From: Ricordea florida
Lineage: Eukaryota; Cnidaria; Anthozoa; Corallimorpharia; Ricordeidae
Length of the DNA stretch: 64,000 nt
NCBI GenBank assembly: GCA_949710005.1
Contig: OX453279.1
Span: 8,614,878-8,678,877, forward strand
Direction of reading: 5' to 3'
Numbering within the stretch: position 1 is the first letter of the stretch; each line of letters starts with the position of its first letter. Below are positions 46,073 through 52,895 of the stretch, one piece after another. Position numbers and translations under genes: made by a program. The notes under the pieces were generated by a model. That model searched no databases and had not been told where the DNA came from. It was given only the letters and a program-made list of their open reading frames with translations.

Positions 46073-46615
46073 ATGACAACTCCCGAAGAAATCATGAATG
46101 GTGAAACTGTGGTGGATAGTCACCAATCAACACCAACCACTAGTGATGATGATTTGAAATCTAAAAGAGAAGAGTTTTCGATACTAGCATGTCTAGGATC
46201 TACCAAGGAGTATCTTGGCATGCAAATGACCCTAGGTGATATACATAAATTATCGGATAAGGATGTCGAGAAGTACTACAAGAGGTACAAGATGGTGTCG
46301 GGTAAGAATATGGCTGACGGACTAATTGATCCTCCTTTACATCTATTGGCCAAGCTAGTCAATTGGTGCCTTAGTGGGTATGGTGGAATAGATGAGCCAG
46401 ATGCTCTGGTAAATGATTGGAAGAACAATCAATTGGTCAAGCAGTGGCTGTCAGAAGCTTCTGGTTCAATAGTAGTAAAGGGTGGTGTGGTTGCTACATT
46501 ACTAATAATAGCTATTACCACCCTCAAGCATTTCAAACTAAGAGAGCCTACTCCTGCTACTACATTTTATGATCTAACTAATACAGATCAAGTTGGAGTT
46601 GACACTGTTCGGTAA
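46073..46615 (+). CDS. Conserved Polinton membrane protein, unknown function
   Basis: This 180-residue product has a polar N-terminus, a helical middle with EKYYKRYKMVSGKNMADGLI and LAKLVNWCLSGYGGI, and one hydrophobic segment near residues 140-155 (GGVVATLLIIAITTL). It starts 3 bp after the ATPase stop. I recall similar proteins next to the ATPase in cnidarian Polintons, but no function. A single C-terminal anchor suggests a virion membrane or assembly protein. Confidence 0.75.
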   Translation: MTTPEEIMNGETVVDSHQSTPTTSDDDLKSKREEFSILACLGSTKEYLGMQMTLGDIHKLSDKDVEKYYKRYKMVSGKNMADGLIDPPLHLLAKLVNWCLSGYGGIDEPDALVNDWKNNQLVKQWLSEASGSIVVKGGVVATLLIIAITTLKHFKLREPTPATTFYDLTNTDQVGVDTVR

Positions 46616-46680
46616 AGAAAAAATTGAAAATCGAGTTGGCAGTGTTCCCCCGAAAGGCATACTCAAAGAGATCAAACAAC

Positions 46681-47598
46681 ATGTCACAATCCTCAAGTGC
46701 TTCTTCAACTTCATCATTGAAAACTCGTTTTGTGCCAATTGATGAGACTGACTTCAATTGGGATTCTATTGTTATAGAACCCCCAAAGAAGAAAGGTCGT
46801 TATTCATATTCAAAAGTTGTTGTTGATGACGATGGTGAGTCAAAGAATCTAGCTTTTCAATTGGCTGATCAAAACATATATGGTCTTAAATACGACAATG
46901 GCCATGAGAACAAAAAGCCCAATTCCGGTATTAAATTCACCTATTTGTTACGTGATGAGGAAACTGAATCTAGGTTTGACATTATAATAGACAAAGTAGC
47001 TCATTCCATTGAAGAATTCTACATTGATGAGACCATTAATAAGAACATGCCTAAATTGAGTAAACTACAACTCGAAACTATAGCGAATGGAAAAACAATT
47101 GATTTGATTAAACCATCATATGTCACAAACGACAATGGCAATACTTGTGTATACCCTGTATTTAACACAAGTGGAAGGGGCCATAGACTGAAAAATTACA
47201 CATTATTCAGAGGTCGAAAGATTGGTGAAGACTACACTAAATACATTCAAAAATCTATGGATGATGATAGTACCAAGGCATGTGCAACAGTTTCATTGAG
47301 AATAAAAGAAATATCATTTGGTCCTTGTGGAACTGGGATGGGTTGCATTGCTGAGGTAAAATATGTAGTCCAAGCAATTAAATTAAGCAAACCCATAGAA
47401 GAAGAAAAGGTTGAAGAAGACGATGTTTTTGCATACATGAGTTATGAAGAAGACTCTGAGGAGGAAGAAGATGATAATACAGAGGAAGTTGCGTCTACCA
47501 AAGAAGAGTTGCCAACTCCAGAAGTATCATATAAGGAGTTGCTAGCAAAAGCAAACGCTACGAAAACTAAGAAGAATGGTAGTGGTAAGAAGAAATAA
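46681..47598 (+). CDS. Probable single-stranded DNA-binding protein
   Basis: About 305 residues from ATG 46681; the frame extends upstream to 46624, but the Ser-rich MSQSSSASS start looks more natural. The body is beta-rich: DFNWDSIVIEPPKKKGRYS, LAFQLADQNIYGLKYD, IDLIKPSYV, then ISFGPCGTGMGCIAEVKYVVQAIKL. It ends in a long acidic tail (EEDSEEEEDD) and a basic KKNGSGKKK. This layout (FxxxxVxxPKKKGRYS, a paired-strand ending, acidic tail) resembles ssDNA-binding proteins of several large and midsize DNA viruses. Such a protein would fit protein-primed replication. I infer this by pattern only. Confidence 0.45.
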   Translation: MSQSSSASSTSSLKTRFVPIDETDFNWDSIVIEPPKKKGRYSYSKVVVDDDGESKNLAFQLADQNIYGLKYDNGHENKKPNSGIKFTYLLRDEETESRFDIIIDKVAHSIEEFYIDETINKNMPKLSKLQLETIANGKTIDLIKPSYVTNDNGNTCVYPVFNTSGRGHRLKNYTLFRGRKIGEDYTKYIQKSMDDDSTKACATVSLRIKEISFGPCGTGMGCIAEVKYVVQAIKLSKPIEEEKVEEDDVFAYMSYEEDSEEEEDDNTEEVASTKEELPTPEVSYKELLAKANATKTKKNGSGKKK

Positions 47599-47643
47599 GT
47601 AAACAAATATCCAAATGGGGGTAATGGGTGGGATGCTTAGTTT

Positions 47644-47664
47644 CCTAGTATACCTCTTACTAGG
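47644..47664. promoter_or_regulatory. Dyad CCTAGTA-N7-TACTAGG, copy 1
   Basis: Perfect 7-bp arms around TACCTCT lie 33 bp before the start at 47698. An identical-arm copy stands at the same distance before 48298. Confidence 0.7.
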
Positions 47665-47666
47665 AG

Positions 47667-47676
47667 ACTTAAAGGT
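47667..47676 (+). promoter_or_regulatory. Late-promoter-like motif ACTTAAAGGT
   Basis: Ends 21 nt before ATG 47698; one of five near-identical motifs at this spacing in the element. Confidence 0.6.
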
Positions 47677-47697
47677 AATAGTATGTTAACTCATAAC

Positions 47698-48222
47698 ATG
47701 TCTGAACGAGAATTGCAAACTGCTGAACAAATCGCTAAAGAGTCTGTTGTTGAAAGAAATAATAAGAAAGTCACGCATGGGTATATCAAACCGCAGGATA
47801 ATGGGGATATACGCATATACTTGTTATCGAAAGATGACGAGGAAGAAAAGAATACAACGCTAAAGACTTGTGATTGCACTAATCTAACAAAAGCATTAAC
47901 CAATATAGTTGTAAAGATGAGAAAGGATAGGAGAGTGAAGGTTGCCTATTTCGTGTTACATGATGATGGGGGTATATACTTTCGCTTGGAATTGGAAAAT
48001 GACGGGGGTGAGAAGGAAGTAAAGTATATGTTATTTAGAGATGGGGAGGAAGTGTATTCAGAGATGGGGAAGGAAGTGAAAAATAGAGCGCTAAAGACTC
48101 GTACTAATATAATAAAAGTATTAACAATTACAGCTGCAGTTGCAAAAGTATTAATAATTGCATCTGCAGTTGCAACTATAGGAATATTAACAACTGCAAC
48201 TATAGGTTGGATTTTTTGTTGA
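47698..48222 (+). CDS. Small C-terminally anchored membrane protein, paralogous 5' end
   Basis: Start chosen at 47698 (MSERELQTAEQ) rather than 47683, because the upstream motif and dyad are at the same distance from this codon as in the neighbouring gene. The product is 174 residues. A soluble beta-rich part (DNGDIRIYLLS, AYFVLHDDGGIYFRLELE, KYMLFRDGEEVYS) is followed by a long hydrophobic C-terminus (about 145-174) rich in Ala, Ile and Thr. The first 15 residues and about 60 bp of upstream DNA are duplicated before the next gene. No family recognised. Likely a virion or assembly membrane protein. Confidence 0.75.
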   Translation: MSERELQTAEQIAKESVVERNNKKVTHGYIKPQDNGDIRIYLLSKDDEEEKNTTLKTCDCTNLTKALTNIVVKMRKDRRVKVAYFVLHDDGGIYFRLELENDGGEKEVKYMLFRDGEEVYSEMGKEVKNRALKTRTNIIKVLTITAAVAKVLIIASAVATIGILTTATIGWIFC

Positions 48223-48243
48223 TAGATAGAAAATGTTTAGTTT

Positions 48244-48264
48244 CCTAGTATGACCCTTACTAGG
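48244..48264. promoter_or_regulatory. Dyad CCTAGTA-N7-TACTAGG, copy 2
   Basis: Same 7-bp arms as at 47644, here around TGACCCT, at the same position relative to the downstream start at 48298. Confidence 0.7.
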
Positions 48265-48266
48265 AG

Positions 48267-48276
48267 ACTTAAAGGT
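48267..48276 (+). promoter_or_regulatory. Late-promoter-like motif ACTTAAAGGT
   Basis: Ends 21 nt before ATG 48298; identical to the copy at 47667. Confidence 0.6.
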
Positions 48277-48297
48277 TATGATCTATTAGCTCATAAC

Positions 48298-48723
48298 ATG
48301 TCTGAAGAAAACCAAACTACTGAGCAAATCACTAGAGAGCCTTCTGTCAAAACAAAGGTCAAAGACCCCAAGAGAGTTCAGGCTGGTAAAACGTTATCAG
48401 AAAAGAATAAGAGGGCTAGAGAAGCTTTGAAACGTGAGGAGGAAAGGGAGAAGAAAGAAAGGGAAGAGAGTGAAAATGGAGATGAGAAGGGTGGTTCTGT
48501 TGATGGAAGGGATGATTGGATACCAAAATATATGTCATCCCAAACCATTCTCCTGACCATAGGCGCAATTGGCCTCGCCGCCTATGCCTTATTCACAAAC
48601 TATAGAGATAGAATAGCTGATTTGCATATACCAACACCAACTCGTCCACAACAGCCCAGAGTCATAGAAAGTCAGCCCGTGGTCAAAGAAGAGGAAAATG
48701 GCTTAAAAGATGATCTGTTGTGA
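48298..48723 (+). CDS. Charged helical membrane protein
   Basis: The frame is open from an ATG at 48250, but that codon lies inside the dyad and upstream of the promoter-like motif, so 48298 (MSEENQTTEQ) is preferred, giving about 141 residues. A long Lys/Glu/Arg-rich helix precedes one hydrophobic segment (TILLTIGAIGLAAYALF, about 83-100) and a Pro-rich tail. The N-terminus parallels that of the preceding gene (MSERELQTAEQ). The stop is 6 bp before the next ATG. No family recognised. Confidence 0.7.
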   Translation: MSEENQTTEQITREPSVKTKVKDPKRVQAGKTLSEKNKRAREALKREEEREKKEREESENGDEKGGSVDGRDDWIPKYMSSQTILLTIGAIGLAAYALFTNYRDRIADLHIPTPTRPQQPRVIESQPVVKEEENGLKDDLL

Positions 48724-48729
48724 TCACAA

Positions 48730-48951
48730 ATGGCTGAGAATAAGCTCGTAAAGACAGTTACTGGCTCTGCAGTGCTCGTTGGATTGTCGACTGGGTTGGG
48801 CTGGCTGGCCAAAAAGGTTCTTCGGGAGTCATTCATCGACGACCCATCGACTAGTATCATGAACTTTGGTAAATGGGTACTTGTGCTGAGTATAAGCATG
48901 TATGTCAAAACCTATTTAGAGGATCAGAAGATACTACCCACAAGCGTTTGA
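48730..48951 (+). CDS. 73-residue two-segment membrane protein
   Basis: A small protein with two hydrophobic stretches: GSAVLVGLSTGLGWLAKK near residues 12-28, and FGKWVLVLSISMYV near 46-60. It follows the preceding gene by 6 bp, and the next ATG begins 2 bp after its stop. Such short hydrophobic proteins are common among Polinton structural genes. Function unknown. Confidence 0.7.
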   Translation: MAENKLVKTVTGSAVLVGLSTGLGWLAKKVLRESFIDDPSTSIMNFGKWVLVLSISMYVKTYLEDQKILPTSV

Positions 48952-48953
48952 AT

Positions 48954-49427
48954 ATGGGAAACTTTACTGTTGAAGAGATAATTAAAATCGCTGTGCATGA
49001 TTATAGCCTTCAATTAATGAGCCACATCAGAGATGCAAACAACAATTCCTTATCTTATACTGAACGTAAGTGTAATGAAGGTAGTCCTGACGTGACTTTC
49101 TATGGAAAGGATTTGAAGTTGGAAGAGTTATTCGAGTGGTATTTCTGTGATGAGTATCACCAACGTGGGTATTCAAAAAGACCCCCTGATCTTAATGATT
49201 TCATCTTGGAAACCCTGATAAATGTAAGTCCTGAATTCAAGAAGAGATATGAAGCTGAACGTGTATATTACCTCAAGGCAGAAGCAGAGAGGAAGAAGAA
49301 AGAGTACAAGGTAAAAAACAAAGATGAACCACCAGGACCACACACATTAGTATCATTTACGTTTGGAATGCTGTCAATGATCGCATTCTTATATCCAATC
49401 TTGAAACTTTTCAAGAACAATAAGTAA
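48954..49427 (+). CDS. 157-residue protein with C-terminal membrane anchor
   Basis: Start placed at 48954 (MGNFTVEEI); the frame also has an upstream ATG at 48873, but that would overlap the previous gene by 79 bp. The N-terminal two thirds are soluble and helical (ELFEWYFCDEYHQRGY, LNDFILETLINVSPEFKKRY), then a Lys/Glu-rich linker, then a hydrophobic end (LVSFTFGMLSMIAFLYPIL). Family unknown. It belongs to the run of probable virion membrane proteins between 46 and 52 kb. Confidence 0.7.
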   Translation: MGNFTVEEIIKIAVHDYSLQLMSHIRDANNNSLSYTERKCNEGSPDVTFYGKDLKLEELFEWYFCDEYHQRGYSKRPPDLNDFILETLINVSPEFKKRYEAERVYYLKAEAERKKKEYKVKNKDEPPGPHTLVSFTFGMLSMIAFLYPILKLFKNNK

Positions 49428-49522
49428 TGATGACAATAAATTTGGCCTGAAAAATTCAGTGTCGATTTTATGTCACTGTGCATGCGCTGAAATTGTTTAA
49501 GAATAAAATAACAAGTGGATAA

Positions 49523-49927
49523 ATGGCGACTATAGCAATCATGCTTGGAGGGGCAGTCCTCAATGCAACAGCCTTCATTGGTGGAAATTATTTAGCAAAG
49601 ATCATTAGTGGCTCATCCTCAGCTGAACTCCAACTTGAAAGGGAAAGGCATGACAAAGCCATGGAAAAGTACCAGAAAGACTATGCTGCTTATCAAGAGA
49701 AACGAATGGCTCTTCTTGACTTTGAGAATCGTAGGAAGGGTGATGAGAATCAAGCTTTTGAGAACATATCAAAGACGGATGAAGCGCTGAGATTATACAA
49801 TCAAATAGGCAACCCCCCCAAATTCTCAGACTATTATCGACCCAATTCAGATCAAAAGACTGGAGAAATGGTTTATGTTTCTGGCGGTATGTTAGCCTTG
49901 GGATATATTGCCGGCAAGTGGATATAA
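49523..49927 (+). CDS. Conserved Polinton protein with hydrophobic ends
   Basis: The 134-residue product begins with a hydrophobic segment (AIMLGGAVLNATAFIGGNYL). A charged coiled-coil-like helix follows (LERERHDKAMEKYQKDYAAYQEKR), then SDYYRPNSDQKTGEMVYVSGG and a second hydrophobic end. I recall relatives with the same order, including the (S)D(F/Y)YxP...QKxGE signature, in many cnidarian Polintons. Their role is not known to me; the layout suggests a membrane-associated virion component. The stop codon TAA overlaps the next ATG (TAATG). Confidence 0.75.
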   Translation: MATIAIMLGGAVLNATAFIGGNYLAKIISGSSSAELQLERERHDKAMEKYQKDYAAYQEKRMALLDFENRRKGDENQAFENISKTDEALRLYNQIGNPPKFSDYYRPNSDQKTGEMVYVSGGMLALGYIAGKWI

Positions 49928-50190
49928 TGAATGACAAAATAACAGATGACACGATGACTCCCCATGAATATGTTCGTTTGGTAGGATTGAGAGCTGACCA
50001 GTTGAAGATGGGTAGTAAACCAGTGATAGAGTGGCCATTTGATTTCAATCCTATAGCCATTGCCAAGAGTGAACTCAAACAACGTGTTTTACCCATTGCT
50101 ATAATTAGAAAGATCCCAGACTGTAATTCAAAGACTGGTTTCCGCGATGAAGTATGGGACCCAAACGACATGAATATACGAGACTTTTGA
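49927..50190 (+). CDS. Rpb6/RpoK-like RNA polymerase subunit homologue
   Basis: 87 residues from ATG 49927, which overlaps the upstream stop. The core MTPHEYVRLVGLRADQLKMG is followed by FNPIAIAKSELKQR, then LPIAIIRKIPD. This matches the conserved Rpb6/omega/RpoK order: (M)T-x-(Y/H)E-x-x-R-(L)-x-G-x-RA-x-Q, then P-(L/I)-x-IA-x-x-EL-x-x-(R)-x-(I/L)P, then IRR-x-(L/I)PD. Rpb6 is a small assembly subunit shared by the three nuclear RNA polymerases, and some large DNA viruses carry their own copy. No other polymerase subunit is encoded here, so it would have to act with host polymerase. The acidic lead of Rpb6 is nearly absent. The fold assignment is strong by pattern; the function is inference. 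Confidence 0.82.
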   Translation: MNDKITDDTMTPHEYVRLVGLRADQLKMGSKPVIEWPFDFNPIAIAKSELKQRVLPIAIIRKIPDCNSKTGFRDEVWDPNDMNIRDF

Positions 50191-50194
50191 ATTA

Positions 50195-50204
50195 ACTTAG
50201 AGGT
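50195..50204 (+). promoter_or_regulatory. Late-promoter-like motif ACTTAGAGGT
   Basis: Ends 20 nt before ATG 50225; one base differs from the copies at 47667 and 48267. Confidence 0.55.
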
Positions 50205-50224
50205 TTCCATATTTAAACACTAAT

Positions 50225-51349
50225 ATGGACACCGACGATACCCTTGATCCAACTATATTAAATGAGCCCGATGCTGTGGGCGGTGATGATGGTGATGATA
50301 ATCCAATTGATGAAGAAGATCCACTGATTGTGGAAAGTAAAGAAGACAATAGAGCTCGCGCTTTCAAAAAGATAGAAGAGAAGTTCTACAATTTCGACCC
50401 ACTAAATTCACCATTCAGTGCAAGAATCGATGATGAGGGGGTATGGGTTAGATTGACTGATCGAGTTAACAATAGGGAGCATTTACTTATTGACTCCAAA
50501 GGGGATTTGGTAAAATATGACCGACTTCCTGAGACAATCAAAAGATCAATTGGCATGGATTCTCAGAATCTTGTTCTGAATAATAACAAACTAATTGCTG
50601 ATTTGAATGAAGCTAATGAAGAAATCAAGGATTTACGTAATGCACTAGATGGGTTAAGAGCAGTAACGGAAACAAGTCAAATAGAAATAGATCGATATGT
50701 TTCAATTGAGAAAGAGTTGAGAGGTATAATTGAACGACATCAAACCAGAATCGCTGAAAGTGAGAGTTATCTCGAAACTGCAGTTAGAGAGAAGATTAAT
50801 GCAAAACTATATGCAGAAACTTTACTGAATGATTTGAAAGTATACAAAGATGAGATTGATAAGAACAAAAAAGATTTGGTTAGCTTGAAGAAGATTGAAC
50901 AAAGTCGAGATAGCTTAATCAAAAGGGTTAACACCTATGAAGAGCTAGCCAAGAATAAAATAATTTCCAATCAAGAACAAATAAGCGATCTGGAGAGACA
51001 AAATGATGAAATACGTGATAAGATGCCTCTTCGTGATCGTGTGAAGGCCATCTTCAAGAAATACGGATACACAGTCTTTGCTGTCATGAGTGCAGTTGGA
51101 GTGGTCATTGGCGTTATAGTCTCCAACCTCTCCAAAGGGCTATCGAAATTGGGCAAAGGCGTTGGTGATGGGCTAAAAACCCTTGGGAAGAAACTTGGTG
51201 AATTATTGCCTGGGATGGTGGGCGCTATTGTAAGCTTTCTGTTCAAGACTGCTGGAGAGGTCATCTCATTCCTAGGGAAACATGCTTGGCTGTTAATAAT
51301 GGCGATTGTACTTTACTTCATAGAAGAGTTAAAAAGGAAACGTAAATGA
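50225..51349 (+). CDS. Coiled-coil protein with hydrophobic Gly-rich C-terminus
   Basis: 374 residues. The first 50 are acidic. A globular part follows, then a long coiled coil (about 110-265), then MPLRDRVKAIFKKYGY and three hydrophobic stretches: VFAVMSAVGVVIGVIV, MVGAIVSFLFKTAG and AWLLIMAIVLYFI. They are separated by Gly/Lys-rich amphipathic turns (KLGKGVGDGLKTLGKKLGEL). I recall this C-terminal module in many cnidarian Polintons. The amphipathic and transmembrane pattern suggests membrane penetration or a membrane-bound assembly scaffold, but no function is established. Its stop overlaps the next start (ATGA). Confidence 0.75.
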   Translation: MDTDDTLDPTILNEPDAVGGDDGDDNPIDEEDPLIVESKEDNRARAFKKIEEKFYNFDPLNSPFSARIDDEGVWVRLTDRVNNREHLLIDSKGDLVKYDRLPETIKRSIGMDSQNLVLNNNKLIADLNEANEEIKDLRNALDGLRAVTETSQIEIDRYVSIEKELRGIIERHQTRIAESESYLETAVREKINAKLYAETLLNDLKVYKDEIDKNKKDLVSLKKIEQSRDSLIKRVNTYEELAKNKIISNQEQISDLERQNDEIRDKMPLRDRVKAIFKKYGYTVFAVMSAVGVVIGVIVSNLSKGLSKLGKGVGDGLKTLGKKLGELLPGMVGAIVSFLFKTAGEVISFLGKHAWLLIMAIVLYFIEELKRKRK

Positions 51350-51534
51350 ATCAAATGAAGACCTACTGTGTCAAAGAGAAAAAGCTGACTGATTGTGTGC
51401 CTGGTAGTGAAACCTTTACCAAAACATCCAAAGGAAGGCCTATGATGAAGTGTAAATGTTCCAGCTGTGGCATCATCAAAACTCGATTCCTATCAGATAC
51501 TGATTATAGAAATTTAAAGATGAAGAAGGAGTAA
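51346..51534 (+). CDS. Small Cys-rich, zinc-ribbon-like protein
   Basis: This 62-residue product starts in an ATGA overlap with the preceding gene. Cys residues are at 8 and 17, and then CKCSSC at 36-41, followed by KTRFL. The arrangement YC-x(n)-T...KTSKGRPMMK-CxCxxCG resembles a small YCxKC-type protein common in Mavericks and other DNA viruses, but the expected second Cys of the first knuckle is Glu here. Possible nucleic-acid-binding or core protein; role unknown. Confidence 0.65.
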   Translation: MNQMKTYCVKEKKLTDCVPGSETFTKTSKGRPMMKCKCSSCGIIKTRFLSDTDYRNLKMKKE

Positions 51535-51543
51535 CCAAACAAA

Positions 51544-52176
51544 ATGTTGAGCATTACTATGTACGAGTCTGAAACCAGAGTGTATCTGGATCCCCCACTG
51601 GAAAAGGTTCGGGAGATACAACTCCTTGACTGTATTATACCCAAACGATTGGTGAACTTCAAAGATCGACAGGGCTTTACCAAGGAGGATAATCGACCCA
51701 TCATAATAATCAAACCCGGTACATACTCTCTACGTGATTTACACGCAATTTTTCTGAATGATACGGATAATGCCAAGCTATCGATCATTGAGACTGACAC
51801 TGTTGATTACCTGTATTCTAATAAGAGCTTCAACATTAAACTTACAAGAGGGCTACAAGTTGGTCTTGGGGTGCCTGAAACCATAACCCCTGGAAAGTTG
51901 TACCCCATAAATATACAGATTAAGGAGCCACTGAGACTTATGTGTAGTATAGTGGACAATAAGTCGTCGTATATGAATAACACTCAATCTGGAGAACCTG
52001 TGAAACTCTCACCCTCACACCTCCTTGCCAACATACCATCACAGGATTACCCAGCCATTCCAGTTCAAAAACATAAGAGCCCCATAAACCACTTCGACTT
52101 AAGCATCCTCGACATTGGATGGAAGAAACTTGATCTGAAGAGTTCACCCATCACTTTCAGTTTAAGATTTAGATAA
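51544..52176 (+). CDS. Probable penton-type minor capsid protein
   Basis: 210 residues, beta-rich. It begins YESETRVYLDPPLEKVREIQL with IIPKRLVNF, then PGTYSLRDLHAIF. A second half has PLRLMCSIVDNKSSYMN, then LLANIP, and ends HFDLSILDIGWKKLDLKSSP then FSLRFR. This is the order seen in Polinton and virophage single-jelly-roll minor capsid proteins: an early ExxLxxxxIP, a xGxYSxxDL turn, a central C-x-I-x-D segment and a final strand pair. It would occupy the five-fold vertices. I assign it by pattern, not by alignment. It lies 10 bp after the Cys-rich gene. Confidence 0.6.
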   Translation: MLSITMYESETRVYLDPPLEKVREIQLLDCIIPKRLVNFKDRQGFTKEDNRPIIIIKPGTYSLRDLHAIFLNDTDNAKLSIIETDTVDYLYSNKSFNIKLTRGLQVGLGVPETITPGKLYPINIQIKEPLRLMCSIVDNKSSYMNNTQSGEPVKLSPSHLLANIPSQDYPAIPVQKHKSPINHFDLSILDIGWKKLDLKSSPITFSLRFR

Positions 52177-52179
52177 CAT

Positions 52180-52188
52180 CTTAAAAGT
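52180..52188 (+). promoter_or_regulatory. Late-promoter-like motif CTTAAAAGT
   Basis: Ends 19 nt before ATG 52208; follows the stop of the preceding gene by 3 bp. Confidence 0.5.
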
Positions 52189-52207
52189 AAGTGATAGTCA
52201 TTCCAAA

Positions 52208-52825
52208 ATGGGTGAATATAAGACAATATATCCCAACTTAGAGGCTACTGCACCTCCTGCACCTCCTCCAACCCCCACTGATGGACCATCATTCAGGCTT
52301 CAGCAATGTTGTGATGCTTTGAATAAGCTAAAGTCTGAATTAAGCCACTATGAGACAGTACTCAAAAAATACAACCGATCCAAGGGTGTATTAATGAATG
52401 CAAGCTCGACCTGTGGTATATTGTCTTGCGTCTTAGCAGCTGGTGGACTGGGCACATCTCTTAGTGGAGTTGGAATCATCGCATCTGTGCCATTAGGTGT
52501 AGTGAGTGGTGTATTTGTATGCGCATCCATAGCATGTCAACAAATATCCAAGAACCTGTCCAAGAAAGCTGTGAAGCATCAAAACACCATTACACTGGCC
52601 AAATCCAAAATAAACACCATTGAAGACCTGGTTTCCAGAGCCCTTCGTGACAATAAAATCTACGATGAGCAGTTCTCGTTAATCATAGAAGAACTTAAGA
52701 ACTTCGAAAAGCTCAAGGCTGAAATAAGGACTAAAGCTCAAAAAAATATGAGTGTAGAAGACCCAGTGGTATTGAGGCAAAGAGTACGCGAAGAAATCCT
52801 CAAAGAACTAAAAGGAGGACCATAA
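52208..52825 (+). CDS. Conserved Polinton helical membrane protein
   Basis: 205 residues. A Pro-rich N-terminus precedes a coiled-coil helix (LNKLKSELSHYETVLKKY), a hydrophobic hairpin (GILSCVLAAGGLGTSLSGVGIIASVPLGVVSGVFV, about 72-105), and then helices with KHQNTITLAKSKINTIEDLVS and an EEFSLIIEEL-like segment. Relatives with the same order, including a DxxxSxALxD(N/G)xIxDExF-like stretch, are frequent in cnidarian Polintons as I recall. The function is unknown; the central hydrophobic hairpin suggests a membrane role. Confidence 0.75.
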   Translation: MGEYKTIYPNLEATAPPAPPPTPTDGPSFRLQQCCDALNKLKSELSHYETVLKKYNRSKGVLMNASSTCGILSCVLAAGGLGTSLSGVGIIASVPLGVVSGVFVCASIACQQISKNLSKKAVKHQNTITLAKSKINTIEDLVSRALRDNKIYDEQFSLIIEELKNFEKLKAEIRTKAQKNMSVEDPVVLRQRVREEILKELKGGP

Positions 52826-52863
52826 CTATAATTTATGAACACAACAAATACTAGTTAAGATAG

Positions 52864-52874
52864 ACTTAAAAGGT
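52864..52874 (+). promoter_or_regulatory. Late-promoter-like motif ACTTAAAAGGT
   Basis: Ends 21 nt before ATG 52896; the fullest copy of the motif. Confidence 0.6.
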
Positions 52875-52895
52875 GGTTATACTAAGAACATAATC

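Noticed and set aside
49605..50210. 201-codon minus-strand ORF
   Set aside because: It is the shadow of two well-supported plus-strand genes (49523 and the Rpb6-like gene).
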